Below, in pieces: positions 54,067 to 63,558 of a stretch of DNA of 64,000 nucleotides. Source of the DNA: an unicellular cyanobacterium SU2 (GTDB lineage: Bacteria; Cyanobacteriota; Cyanobacteriia; Cyanobacteriales; Microcystaceae). A program made the translations under genes and the position numbers. The stretch is from NCBI GenBank assembly GCA_002110465.1, contig NEED01000049.1, positions 62,001 through 126,000 on the forward strand. Direction: 5' to 3'. The notes under the pieces are model-generated. The model worked only from the letters and a program-made list of their open reading frames with translations, did no database searches and had not been told where the DNA came from. Positions within the stretch are counted from its first letter, which is position 1. Each line of letters begins with the position of its first letter.

Positions 54067-56514
54067 CTAAGCAGGATGAGTTACGGTTTTAAACTGTTCA
54101 AAAATTTCGCAAAATTCTTCGTAACTCAGTTGATGGTCTCCACTAGTATCTGCTAGTTTGAGCATTTCCTCGATGTCACTGTCAGACAGTCCTGTATCAA
54201 TGTCTCGTAAACATAAACGTAATTCTTCGAGACTGATGTTACCAGAATCGTCGGTATCAAAGAAACTGAAACGTTGTAACATGGCATCTTCAGGAGTATC
54301 GGCTAAATCTCGGTGAATTAAGTTGGTAAACTCAACGAAGGTGAGACTTTCACTATTAGGACGCCCTGTAATCATATCCATGACTTCTCTTACTCTTTGA
54401 GAAGAATAAGATCGACCTACAGCCCTTAATAATGAGTGCAACTCTGCCATTGATAAAGCATTGTTACCATCTTTATCAAACTTCTTGAAAGTTTGCTCAT
54501 AGAAAGCCATTTGTTGTTGATCAATTGGCCTAATATGACAAGAAACTCCTTCTTTTCCTTGAGCGATCGCATCTAAATGTTCAATCGCACTTAACGTATA
54601 GGCCATAGTTTGCCATAACTGATTAGGATTGGAATGAGTGAGGATTTCTTGTTCTTCTTCGGGGGTAATGGAATATTTTTCCCGAATTGACTCAACTTGT
54701 TTTAATTCTTCGGCAGATAACTTGTGTAATACCTCGTTGAAAGATTCGAAAGATTTTTTCCCTGTCATCACATCAAACAGATCTAATACCATAGCTTGAT
54801 GGGGATGATCTCTCGATGATTCAACAATGGTATCTAATAAAGCTTGACGATAGCTTTCTTGACGTAACCAATCTTCATGATTTTTACGGTTACTAATCTC
54901 GATGACACTGGGGTGTTCAACTTCGAGTTCCGTCATAATTAAGCCATGTTCTTCATCGCTAATATTGAGTTCTATGCGAATTTGTCGGAAGAATTCAAAG
55001 GTTCCTGCAATATCGACATAGCCTTCGTTTAACGCTTCTTTGAGGATACCTTTATAAGCTTGCAGTTGTTTCTCTTTGTCGAACCCAGGTAATACCTTAG
55101 CTAAGACATAAACTTCATCAACGGTTAAATCATCTAATGAACGACCATCAAGAAATTGAGAGACGTTTAGTTTTAATTTGCTTAACTGTTTACGCAGACG
55201 ACTTGCAAGACTTTCTCTTTGATAAACTGCAGGATTTCGTGACCAATTACGATACACCCATAATCCACTACAAACAGCCATTACCAAGGGGAAAAGATAG
55301 CGTAACTGTACGGGTAATAATCGCACAAAGTTACTACCACCAAAAATAAAGAAGAAGTTGAAAATAAAGAAAGTACACAGAATAAAGATGCGATGACGAA
55401 TCACTTCTGTGGCTACTAACTTATGCTTACGAAAACGATAAGCTTTGTAGAGTTTTTCAATTTTCCGACCAGCAAAATAACCCACTAACCCAAAAAGACC
55501 AATCGTTAAGGGAACAGCGACTAATTTAGGAATGGGAATTGCTTGATTAAAGATGTAGAAACCAGGATTAAATAAAGTCTCTAGCTGGTTTTCTTGATGC
55601 GCCCAAGCTGCAGAAAGCAGATATTCCCAATTTCCGGCAAATAAATAAGGATAGACGAAATAACCAACTGTTAGTCCAACATAGCTATAGTAAAGCCATT
55701 GATACTCAGGTTTGGTGATATTTTCCCAATAAGAGCGTTCTGAGTCAATATCAATACAGGGACTTTGACAAGCGACACAAGCACTGTGTTCTTTGCCTTC
55801 TGCATTCACAGTACGACACATTGACTGAGTAATTGTTTGACGTTCCCCAGTATGAGCTGCACTATTAAGAAGTCCTCTGGGTTCTCCAAATACTTGTTCT
55901 ACTGGGGCCATGGGACAAAAATATTGACACCAAGATTTGCCAGCATACAAATAATTGACGAGCATGGCTGACAAAATGGTTACAATTAGAAAAACACCTA
56001 GGGCGAGTCGATTGGAATTGACAAATAAAATTCGACTCGCTATTCCTATAAAAAAGAGAACTAGCTGTAAATACAGGTGATTACGAGCTAACCAAGAATT
56101 TTTATCAACTTTGACTAATTCGTGACGAGTTTTTCCCGTCTTCGGGTCAACTTTTTTACGGTGTCTTTGAAATCCTAAAGCACGAGGCAGTTGTGACATA
56201 AAGGATAAGGGACAAAGCCTGCGCCAAGCTTCAAGACCCATCACCATAATCACAAAGACACCGATGGGGACAATAAATGCCCAAAACATAATTGCACCAA
56301 TAGCATAGGGAACTTCAGGAATACAGTTTCCCTGAACTTTAACGCATTCTTGGGCAGTTACATTGCTGATACTAACTGGACTCCAGGTATTTTCTGGTAG
56401 GGTAAACCAATAGGAAATTGGATCGTAAAATAAAGAGGCAATAATTAATAGCCAACCAAGGGCTAAAACCCACCTCACACGGTGCATCTGTCGTTCGGGA
56501 ATTTTGGCAAACAT
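54067..56514 (-). CDS. Membrane polyferredoxin with C-terminal EF-hands
   Basis: 815 residues. N-terminal ~1-450: about seven transmembrane helices. Cys motifs belong to the NapH/CcoG-like 4Fe-4S membrane family: RRLCPLSFM, WCQYFCPMAPVEQVFG, and SMCRTV then HSACVACQSPC. Residues ~450-640 are a helical linker. The C-terminal ~680-815 holds EF-hands: FDKDGNNALSMAEL, a degenerate one, FDTDDSGNISLEEL, and LADTSGDHQLSYEEF, with three intact calcium loops. Only a few 4Fe-4S ligands are visible beyond the two to three clusters. It is plausibly a calcium-gated electron conduit between membrane and soluble partners. The hupSL genes lie ~2.6 kb away but on the opposite strand. Function unknown. Confidence 0.72.
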   Translation of the reverse strand: MFAKIPERQMHRVRWVLALGWLLIIASLFYDPISYWFTLPENTWSPVSISNVTAQECVKVQGNCIPEVPYAIGAIMFWAFIVPIGVFVIMVMGLEAWRRLCPLSFMSQLPRALGFQRHRKKVDPKTGKTRHELVKVDKNSWLARNHLYLQLVLFFIGIASRILFVNSNRLALGVFLIVTILSAMLVNYLYAGKSWCQYFCPMAPVEQVFGEPRGLLNSAAHTGERQTITQSMCRTVNAEGKEHSACVACQSPCIDIDSERSYWENITKPEYQWLYYSYVGLTVGYFVYPYLFAGNWEYLLSAAWAHQENQLETLFNPGFYIFNQAIPIPKLVAVPLTIGLFGLVGYFAGRKIEKLYKAYRFRKHKLVATEVIRHRIFILCTFFIFNFFFIFGGSNFVRLLPVQLRYLFPLVMAVCSGLWVYRNWSRNPAVYQRESLASRLRKQLSKLKLNVSQFLDGRSLDDLTVDEVYVLAKVLPGFDKEKQLQAYKGILKEALNEGYVDIAGTFEFFRQIRIELNISDEEHGLIMTELEVEHPSVIEISNRKNHEDWLRQESYRQALLDTIVESSRDHPHQAMVLDLFDVMTGKKSFESFNEVLHKLSAEELKQVESIREKYSITPEEEQEILTHSNPNQLWQTMAYTLSAIEHLDAIAQGKEGVSCHIRPIDQQQMAFYEQTFKKFDKDGNNALSMAELHSLLRAVGRSYSSQRVREVMDMITGRPNSESLTFVEFTNLIHRDLADTPEDAMLQRFSFFDTDDSGNISLEELRLCLRDIDTGLSDSDIEEMLKLADTSGDHQLSYEEFCEIFEQFKTVTHPA

Positions 56515-56879
56515 AAGTAATCGCTTCCAAACTTTATTAAAGACAAAATAGAGATTTTTCCAGGTTTATTCCACACTGGATCTTAAAAGAATGTGCCAAG
56601 ATTGATTGAGCTATCAATACTGACAAAAGAGATTGTTTTTAAATACTCAATTTTGTTAGCACTTCTTTACACATCAGAGAAATACTTGTCTAAATTTAAT
56701 AGACTTTTAAGGAAATAATTCACTTGGTTGAGATAAGGAGACTAACCTAAAACAATAAGTCGGAAGTTGCGTGATCTTTAACAATTAACTTTAAGTTTAA
56801 TTCCATTGGGTGAGAAAGTTTGTAGCTAATTTTGCTAATTTCTCAGATTAGTTGAGGTAAGAAAAAAAATATTAGAATA

Positions 56880-57190
56880 ATCGAGGCTTCTAGGAACCTT
56901 CCTAGATGATAACTGTCCGATTGATGAAGGTGAAAGTCCTTCCCTCTAAGGCTAAGAGTGACTCAAAACCTGTCCACGATGACCCAACTCGGAATTTGGG
57001 AGGTCGAAGCTGGAAGCAGGACGCAATCAGACACCGCCTGCTGGTGACACTGGCGTTAATAGGAGTTCTCAAGATGAAACAGGGTCTAGAAAAGCGACTC
57101 ATCCAAAGGCAGAAAAGCAGTAGGAAAACCTCTGACCTCATTGGGGCAATAAAACCCGTTAACCATTCCAATAGGATTAACTGAAATCTA
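56880..57190 (+). mobile_element. Possible group II intron fragment (domain I-like)
   Basis: The stretch GATGAAGGTGAAAGTCCTTC followed by CCTGTCCACGATGACCC and CTGGAAGCAGG resembles domain I of bacterial group II introns (the 'GGTGAAAGTCC' stem and 'ACTGGAAGCAGG' blocks). No reverse transcriptase frame and no domain V were seen, so it would be a truncated relic. A 92-codon open frame on this strand and one on the other strand have no family features. Low certainty; no consensus check was possible. Confidence 0.35.
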
Positions 57191-57230
57191 CCTTCTTCAA
57201 TCCCAAGCCCCTGTTTTTTAAGCTCCGGGT

Positions 57231-57318
57231 CAATCTACAATCTGCCCTCTGCAATCTGCAATTGTTTGACATCAATAAATATAAAGCCGTCCTCCGCTAT
57301 CGCTAAAGGACGGGGCTT
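57231..57318. repeat. Heptamer repeats and IS605-like end hairpin
   Basis: CAATCTA CAATCTG CCCTCTG CAATCTG CAATT is the inverted form of the GATTGCA heptamer family seen near 21355. Then AAGCCGTCCT (57284-57293) and AGGACGGGGCTT (57307-57318) form a bulged stem, followed by GAAACCC. The latter resembles the structured right end (guide RNA scaffold end) of IS200/IS605 elements in cyanobacteria. No TnpB or TnpA is nearby, so any element is a relic. On the minus strand it also follows the stop at 57351 and may act as a terminator. Confidence 0.4.
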
Positions 57319-57350
57319 GAAACCCAGATTTTTGGTCATTGCTTTTCAGA

Positions 57351-58841
57351 CTAAGGTAACCATTTGGGTTTGAAACCTGGTTCAAGTTCTTCTGGTTTAA
57401 TTTTGAGCGACTTTTCAGGATCTTTTAATTCTGGTAAGGGAAGTAACCAAACTTGGCCATCGGCGATCGCTTTTTGTTCGGTGGTCATTAAATCGTTTTT
57501 GGACTGGGGAACTGTTGTTACAACTTGATCAAACAGCAAGGCTACACCATCGGGGGACATACTTAATTGCACATCTCGATAGTTAGGCAAGGCGAGTAAG
57601 GGTAAATCTTGGGTATCATCGAGCTTAATTACCGACAGAAAGGGTTCTTCTTTATACTGACCCTCTTGTTCCTCAATTAGGTCAGTTTTTAGACAGTAAA
57701 GCAAGTTTTCTTCTCTGGGTTCAAATTCACAATCAATAATCGGATACAAGGTCCTGAATAACTCTTTTTCTTGACCATTACGATTGAGAAGCACTAGCGA
57801 TCGCGTATAATCTTGATTGTCTTTCACTAAGAGTATTTGCTTACCATCCGAGGAAAATCCTAAGCTTTTCTCATACCCCCCTAAAAATTCTGATGATCCT
57901 CCATCGGGAGTCAGGGGAACCATTCCTACCCCACCCCGTTGAGATACAGCGACACGCTTACCGTTTGGTGAAATGACAAAATTTCCCCCAGGAACTCCTA
58001 ATGGCCTGGGATCTTCTCCATTAGGAATCACCCATAATCCTGAATCCGCTGGATTTTTTCGATTAGTCCGCCAAATAACAATACTTTGACCATTTTGCGA
58101 CAAGTCAAACTCTAGATTTTGATACTCTTTGGCGTTTAGGATCGGTTCAAGTCTTCCAGCCCGTGGTGTTTCCACGCCATTAGGAGAGACTTGCAAACCT
58201 GTGGTAACAGTATACAATTGCTGTCTGGCTAATGCTTGACCCCTCAGACTCGGTTCATAAGCACTAAACAAAATTTTATCGCTATTGGGATAAATCCTAA
58301 AATCAGTAACTATCAGATCGAGGGGGGTTAATATCGTTTTTTTGGGTTGATTTGTCTCGGTAATATTATAGAGAATTAGTCGTCCCTTTTCTTCTGGCGC
58401 AACCCCAATGTAAGCAAAGGTGCGATCGCGGGTACTAAATAAACTAACAAACGGTTCAATAGGTTCTCGATCATAAATTCTTGGGACGTTTTGCAATTTT
58501 ATTTGATAATTTGTTCCGTAAATTGGGGGATAATCTAAGGTATAAATTAATTGTCGTCCTTGCCAACTAATTCTCCCAGGAAGTGGTGGTTCAATAGACA
58601 GGTTTTCTCGAACCGTATTTTTATCTACGGGACGATTAAAAACGAGGGTAAAGGTTTTATCTTGTAACCCAACTTTCTTATTATCCCAACTAAAATAACT
58701 TACCTTTAAGGGAACTTGTTCCCCGTTCACTAACATTGCTCCTAGTGTTAAGCTAAGAAGAATGATACATCCTAAAACAATCCAATCAAACTGTTTTAGT
58801 TTTTTGAGCCAAGGTCGTTTGTTTTCTGATGAGTGGTTCAT
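57351..58841 (-). CDS. Membrane-anchored Ig-like/beta-propeller protein
   Basis: 496 residues. One N-terminal transmembrane helix (LKQFDWIVLGCIILLSLTLG, ~18-38). An Ig-like (Big_5-type) domain at ~50-140 has FTLVFNRPVDKNTVRENLSI and YTLDYPPIYGTNYQIKL. Then beta-propeller-like strands with repeated motifs: DFRIYPNSDKILFSAYEPS, GGNFVISPNGKRVAVSQRGG, LGFSSDGKQILLV and LSMSPDGVALLFDQV (TolB/WD40-like 'SPDG' turns). Likely periplasmic, perhaps binding cell-envelope components. Function unknown. It lies between the polyferredoxin and hupSL and is divergent from hupS. Confidence 0.7.
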   Translation of the reverse strand: MNHSSENKRPWLKKLKQFDWIVLGCIILLSLTLGAMLVNGEQVPLKVSYFSWDNKKVGLQDKTFTLVFNRPVDKNTVRENLSIEPPLPGRISWQGRQLIYTLDYPPIYGTNYQIKLQNVPRIYDREPIEPFVSLFSTRDRTFAYIGVAPEEKGRLILYNITETNQPKKTILTPLDLIVTDFRIYPNSDKILFSAYEPSLRGQALARQQLYTVTTGLQVSPNGVETPRAGRLEPILNAKEYQNLEFDLSQNGQSIVIWRTNRKNPADSGLWVIPNGEDPRPLGVPGGNFVISPNGKRVAVSQRGGVGMVPLTPDGGSSEFLGGYEKSLGFSSDGKQILLVKDNQDYTRSLVLLNRNGQEKELFRTLYPIIDCEFEPREENLLYCLKTDLIEEQEGQYKEEPFLSVIKLDDTQDLPLLALPNYRDVQLSMSPDGVALLFDQVVTTVPQSKNDLMTTEQKAIADGQVWLLPLPELKDPEKSLKIKPEELEPGFKPKWLP

Positions 58842-59123
58842 AATTATAAAATTTTAATGATTTCCTTATTTTTAAGGTTATGATTTTTTGATTAGATGAT
58901 GTTTTGTTGACAAACAACCATTTTGTTTCTAGTTAAACCTTCAACGATAATCTATATTGACAAGTTTCTTAAATTTTACTTTTTTGTTTTTAGATTTAGA
59001 TTAACTTAAGTATCAGCTTCATTAACGTTCTCATTTTTTTATAAAAACTTCTTAAAGAAGGAAAATTCCCCAAAAAATCTGGTGCATGATTTAGATTAAC
59101 TAGATACCAAAAAAAGATAGCTT

Positions 59124-60086
59124 ATGGCTAATGTCCTTTGGCTGCAAGGTGGGGCTTGTAGTGGGAATACTATATCATTTCTCAACGCAGAAGAACCCAC
59201 CGTTGTAGATTTAATTACTGATTTTGGCATTAATGTTCTCTGGCATCCTTCCCTAGGGCTAGAATTAGGAGATAGCTTACAGCAACTTCTAAAAGATTGC
59301 GTTAGCGGCAAAATCGCTGTTGATATCCTGGTTTTTGAAGGAACCGTTGTTAATGCCCCCCACGGAACCGGAGAATGGAACCGGTTTGCCGGTCGTCCCA
59401 TGAAGGACTGGTTAACTGACCTCTCCAAGGTGGCTGCATTTGTGGTTGCTGTAGGAGACTGTGCGACCTATGGCGGTATTCCTGCTATGGAACCCAACCC
59501 TAGCGAGTCCCTTGGGGTGCAATTCCTCAAGCGCAAGGAAGGGGGATTTTTAGGGGCTGACTATCGTTCCCAAGCTGGTCTCCCTGTGATTAATATACCC
59601 GGTTGTCCGGCTCACCCTGACTGGATTTCTCAAATTTTAGTTGCGGTGGCTACGGGACGGGTTGGAGATTTAACCCTAGACGAATTCCATCGTCCTCAAA
59701 CCTTCTTTAAGTCCTTTACTCAGACCGGTTGTACTCGCAATATGCACTTTAGCTATAAAGCGACGACCCAGGACTTTGGACAACGGACCGGATGCCTATT
59801 TTATGATATGGGCTGTCGTGGACCGATGACCCACTCTTCTTGTAATAGAATCCTCTGGAATAGAGTTTCCTCTAAAACTCGTGCCGGAATGCCCTGTTTA
59901 GGGTGTACGGAACCTGAGTTTCCCTTCCATGATTTGAAACCAGGAACCGTCTTTAAGACTCAAACGGTGATGGGTGTTCCCAAAGAATTACCCCCAGGAG
60001 TCAACAAAAAAGACTATGCCTTAATGACAGTTATGGCGAAAGATGCTAGTCCATCTTGGGCTAATGATGATATGTTTACTGTCTAA
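59124..60086 (+). CDS. hupS: Uptake hydrogenase small subunit
   Basis: 320 residues. Starts MANVLWLQGGACSGNTISFL with the Cys-x2-Cys of the proximal cluster, VFEGTVVNAPHG, VAVGDCATYGGIPA, IPGCPAHPDW, then the medial and distal cluster ligands in QTGCTRNMHF, TGCLFYDMGCRGPMTH and AGMPCLGCTEPEFPF. It lacks a twin-arginine signal peptide, as in other cyanobacterial HupS, so the enzyme acts on the cytoplasmic side. It holds three Fe-S clusters passing electrons from the HupL active site. Recycles H2 made by nitrogenase. hupL follows after 153 bp. Confidence 0.95.
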   Translation: MANVLWLQGGACSGNTISFLNAEEPTVVDLITDFGINVLWHPSLGLELGDSLQQLLKDCVSGKIAVDILVFEGTVVNAPHGTGEWNRFAGRPMKDWLTDLSKVAAFVVAVGDCATYGGIPAMEPNPSESLGVQFLKRKEGGFLGADYRSQAGLPVINIPGCPAHPDWISQILVAVATGRVGDLTLDEFHRPQTFFKSFTQTGCTRNMHFSYKATTQDFGQRTGCLFYDMGCRGPMTHSSCNRILWNRVSSKTRAGMPCLGCTEPEFPFHDLKPGTVFKTQTVMGVPKELPPGVNKKDYALMTVMAKDASPSWANDDMFTV

Positions 60087-60093
60087 AACTTGG

Positions 60094-60128
60094 GCTTTCA
60101 TCTTCGATGTTGGGGGTGAAAGCTTTTT
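60094..60128 (+). terminator. Hairpin just after hupS
   Basis: GCTTTCA (60094-60100) pairs with TGAAAGC (60117-60123) and is followed by TTTTT, 8 bp after the hupS stop. It could lower hupL expression relative to hupS or stabilise the hupS message. A hairpin at this site is known in other cyanobacterial hupSL loci. Confidence 0.6.
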
Positions 60129-60176
60129 AGTGAATAGTGAATAGTTGATCGTTGATAGTTGATCGTTGATAGTTGA
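60128..60176. repeat. Seven heptamer repeats between hupS and hupL
   Basis: TAGTGAA twice, then TAGTTGA, TCGTTGA, TAGTTGA, TCGTTGA, TAGTTGA: seven exact 7-bp units. Same family as the repeat at 46953. Short tandem repeats in the hupS-hupL gap have been described in heterocystous cyanobacteria; here the unit sequence is GATAGTT-like. Confidence 0.75.
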
Positions 60177-60239
60177 TTAAATTTCTGTTCCCTGTTCCCT
60201 AAACCAACTGATTAGTTGAACTTTCTTGAGAGGAAAAAC

Positions 60240-61835
60240 ATGGCAATACAAACCTTAGAAATATCTCCTGTTGGAAGAGTTGAAGGAGATTTAGATGTTC
60301 GGGTAGATATTGAAGATGGACAGGTGGTAAACGCCTGGACAAAAGCCGAACTATTTCGGGGATTTGAGGTAATTTTAAAAGGAAAAGATCCTCAAGCTGG
60401 TTTAATTGTAACCCCCCGTATTTGCGGAATTTGTGGGGCCTCTCACCTCACTTGTGCTTCCTGGGCTTTAGATACCGCTTGGGGGACTGAAGTTCCTCGT
60501 AACGCGATTTTAGCGAGAAATTTAGGGCAATTAGTCGAAACTATTCAAAGCCATCCCCGTCATTTTTATGCCCTCTATGCGATTGATTTAACTAACAAAA
60601 AATACAAAAATAGTCCTTTTTATGAGGAAGCGTGTAAACGGTTTAGTGCCTTTACTGGGACATCATATGAATTAGCCATTACTACCTCAGCAAAACCCGT
60701 CGAATTGTATGCTTTGTTTGGAGGACAATGGCCCCATTCGAGTTACATGGTTCCTGGGGGAGTCATGTGTGCGCCAACCCTAACCGATGTTACACGGGGT
60801 TGGGGGATTATGGAATATTTCCGCACCAATTGGTTAGAACCGGTTTGGTTAGGCTGTTCTTTAGAACGTTACGAAGAAATCCAAACCTACGAAGATTTCC
60901 TAGAGTGGTTAGATGAAAGTCCTAATCATGCTAATTCTGACCTCGGTTTTTATTGGAGAATGGGCATAGATATTGGCTTACACAAATATGGCCAAGGCCC
61001 TGGACGCTATTTAACTTGGGGTTATCTCCCCCACGAAGATAAGTTTCAACATCCCACCATTGAAGGTCGCAATGGGGCGGTGATTATGAAAGGGGGTGTT
61101 TATGATAGCTTTACTGATATGCACCACATGGTCGATCATACCTTTGCGCGGGAAAATACAAGCCATGCTTGGTATGAAGAAGGAAAAGCAGACGTTCATC
61201 CCTTTGATCGCACGACTCAACCCCAGCATATCAATACTAACGACTATGAGGGTAAATATTCCTGGGCGACTGCGGTAAGTCACAAAGACTTAGGACGGAT
61301 GGAAGTGGGTTCTCTTGCGCGTCAGTTAGTCGCAGGTGGTAAACATGGTGAAAGCTGGCAGCATTATGATGGGTTAATTCTCGATATGTTCAAAAAGATG
61401 GGCGGTCCTAGCATTCACCTCCGAGAGTTTGCACGGATGCACGAGTCCGTTAAACTGTATCGGGAAGTCGAACGGTGTCTACGGGAATTCAAACTCAATG
61501 AACCCTGGTATATGAAACCGACTGAAAAAGATGGCCGCGGTTGGGGTGGAACTGAAGCGAGTCGCGGTGCGTTGTGTCACTGGGTTGAAGTAGAAGGAGG
61601 TAAAATTAAGAATTATCAGGTGATTGCTCCTACCACTTGGAATGTGGGTCCCAGAGACGGTAAGGATGTCCGTGGCCCTATTGAAGAGGCGTTGGTGGGT
61701 ATCCCTATCGAAGATCCTACCAACCCCGTTGAAGTGGGTCACGTCGCCCGTTCGTTTGATTCGTGTTTGGTGTGTACGGTACACGCCCATGATGCGAAAA
61801 CAGGGCAAGAATTAGCAAGGTTTAGAACCGCTTAA
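60240..61835 (+). CDS. hupL: Uptake hydrogenase large subunit
   Basis: 531 residues from ATG 60240, with GAGAGG 6 nt upstream; an upstream TTG in frame is not needed. Active-site ligands: RICGICGASHL (first CxxC, [NiFe] site) and RSFDSCLVCTVHAH near the C-terminus (second CxxC; the usual DPC reads DSC, as in cyanobacterial HupL). The ~15 residues after the histidine (AHDAKTGQELARFRTA) are the tail removed by protease HupW after nickel insertion. Oxidises H2 to return electrons to respiration. Separated from hupS by a hairpin and heptamer repeats. Confidence 0.95.
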   Translation: MAIQTLEISPVGRVEGDLDVRVDIEDGQVVNAWTKAELFRGFEVILKGKDPQAGLIVTPRICGICGASHLTCASWALDTAWGTEVPRNAILARNLGQLVETIQSHPRHFYALYAIDLTNKKYKNSPFYEEACKRFSAFTGTSYELAITTSAKPVELYALFGGQWPHSSYMVPGGVMCAPTLTDVTRGWGIMEYFRTNWLEPVWLGCSLERYEEIQTYEDFLEWLDESPNHANSDLGFYWRMGIDIGLHKYGQGPGRYLTWGYLPHEDKFQHPTIEGRNGAVIMKGGVYDSFTDMHHMVDHTFARENTSHAWYEEGKADVHPFDRTTQPQHINTNDYEGKYSWATAVSHKDLGRMEVGSLARQLVAGGKHGESWQHYDGLILDMFKKMGGPSIHLREFARMHESVKLYREVERCLREFKLNEPWYMKPTEKDGRGWGGTEASRGALCHWVEVEGGKIKNYQVIAPTTWNVGPRDGKDVRGPIEEALVGIPIEDPTNPVEVGHVARSFDSCLVCTVHAHDAKTGQELARFRTA

Positions 61836-61853
61836 TAAAGGCTTAAACTTTTT

Positions 61854-61874
61854 AGGGTGGGCAATGCCTACCCT
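61854..61874 (+). terminator. Hairpin after hupL
   Basis: AGGGT-GGGC (61854-61862) and GCC-T-ACCCT (61866-61874) fold into a short stem, 19 bp after the hupL stop. The sequence is also a copy of the widespread 'AGGGTGGGCAATGCCTACCCT' repeat. Confidence 0.5.
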
Positions 61875-62028
61875 ACTTGACCTTATCTTAAAAATTTCGA
61901 CCAAGACAAAGCTTAGTCAACGAAATCAGGATTTTGTTTAACCAATTGCTATATATACGTTAAGAGTTTACTTACTAAAGTTTTTCTTAAAATATCTTAA
62001 AGTAAAAGAAGAACCTTAGTATATACGT

Positions 62029-63276
62029 TTAGTCATCACTCCAGTTAGGCTCAATGTAGTCAAAATAGATATCATAAGTTTCTTTAGTATTCTCCAATTC
62101 AATTTCAGTTATTTTAAAATTTTCTTCAGTTATACCCAAATCATTTATAGATGAAATTGAAAATGAAATTAACACATTTATATCTAAATTAGTTTGAATA
62201 TTTTTAGTGGTTTTTCCACAGAAAGAATAAGTATAATCTACACGCTCATACTCCTCGAATATAAAACTACACTCTGCCTATATATTAACACTTAACTTTG
62301 ACTCAACAATTAAAGTTACAATATTATTATGACTATCAAAATTAATCGGCTCAAATATTATATTAGGATGTTCAAATAACTTAAATTCAAATCCATTAAG
62401 AGATATATCCATAAAGCCGTCCCATTCATAATAGCAATAACTAGCCTCTACGTAAGGTGCAAAATAAAAATTGTATATTTGCTCATCTAATAACTTAGAA
62501 ATAGCTTCTTTTACCTGATTTAGTTTGCCTTTTTTATATTTCTCTGATAAGCATTTACATATATAATTAGCTTCTACATCTTGGAATAGACTTAAAGCAT
62601 TTGCAAGATTATCAATTATCTCAAGATTTTCAGATTTTTGGCAAAAGTTTTTCCAATCATTATCAGACGAAACAACAAGAATCTTTGTTTCAGAATTTTT
62701 AGCTAATGCTTCTAAAGACATTAGTGCAATAGCATCAGGAAATTCACATTTCTTTTTTCCTGTTGCTTGAAATGGTGCTTCAGAATTAAAATACATTTGA
62801 ATTAAATCATGAATTTTTACATGATCTTGAGCTTCAATTATATAAAGAGAAGTAATTTCTTGAAACTGACGAAATTTTTTTAAAGCAATTTCTTGAGGTT
62901 TATGTGAATCAAAAATTTCTTTTTCTATGTCTTCAAGAACTTGATTATTAACTAGCAAATAATCTTTAGCTTCTTTTACAGCTATTATCATTTTATCTTG
63001 AGCCTTTTTCGCTTTATCTCTAAGTTGCGACAAAAGTTCTTCTTTTACAATTTCAGAAATGATTAATTTTATAGAACTATTATGAAATTGTTCAAGTTGC
63101 TTAAGTAATCCTGAATTTAGTCTTAAACCATTGCTCACAAAAATTTATGTATCTAATGTAATAGCTTTAAAGTTTCCTTTTCTAATTTCTCTTTTCAAAG
63201 GATCATCTTGCTGTTGTATAATTGCTACACATAAGAATAAAATACCAAGTTTTTCATGCTTTTTAAAAATAGCCAT
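62029..63276 (-). pseudogene. PIN-domain (DUF4935-like) gene broken by two in-frame stops
   Basis: A single minus-strand frame of 416 codons runs from ATG 63276 to the stop 62029-62031 without frameshift. It is interrupted by TAA at 63145-63147 and TAG at 62278-62280. Codons around the first read KAITLDT-stop-IFVSNGLRLN, the start of a PIN domain (catalytic Asp in LDT). Later PIN-like motifs are LIISEIVKEEL, KKCEFPDAIAL and ILVVSSDNDW. After the second stop the frame continues for 82 codons ending DYIEPNWSDD. The longest intact piece (62278-63138, GTG start) lacks the first catalytic Asp. PIN proteins are RNases, often toxins. Probably inactive; a read-through or sequencing error is the alternative. 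Confidence 0.75.
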
Positions 63277-63438
63277 GGTGTAAAAATAGGTTATTTCATC
63301 TTTAAAATTTTCTATTTTCATGTATCAACCATAAAATACTCATAGTCTATTTATTTCTATTTTCTAATTTCTCACCTCCCTAATATAACAAACTTACCCA
63401 AAAATGTTTGGAAAATAGCGATCGCCTGCTCATCATTC

Positions 63439-63456
63439 GGAATGCGATCGCATTCC
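63439..63456. repeat. HIP1-centred 18-bp palindrome
   Basis: GGAATGCGATCGCATTCC is a perfect palindrome around the HIP1 octamer GCGATCGC. Another HIP1 copy lies ~20 bp to its left. The rest of 63277-63558 holds no gene. Such clusters are typical of cyanobacterial intergenic DNA. Confidence 0.7.
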
Positions 63457-63558
63457 TAATCTAAATCTCAATACGGGTTTTTCAAAACTCTCTACAGGTT
63501 TCAATATGAGATTTTACTGATGACTGATAATTGATCAGGGATTTTAATCACTTAAAAG

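Noticed and set aside
56906-57184. 92-codon frame over the intron-like fragment, and an overlapping antisense frame
   Set aside because: Low-complexity basic residues and the RNA-like sequence argue for non-coding debris.
58842-59123. NtcA box upstream of hupS
   Set aside because: No GTA-N8-TAC or close variant was found; regulation by NtcA here cannot be claimed.
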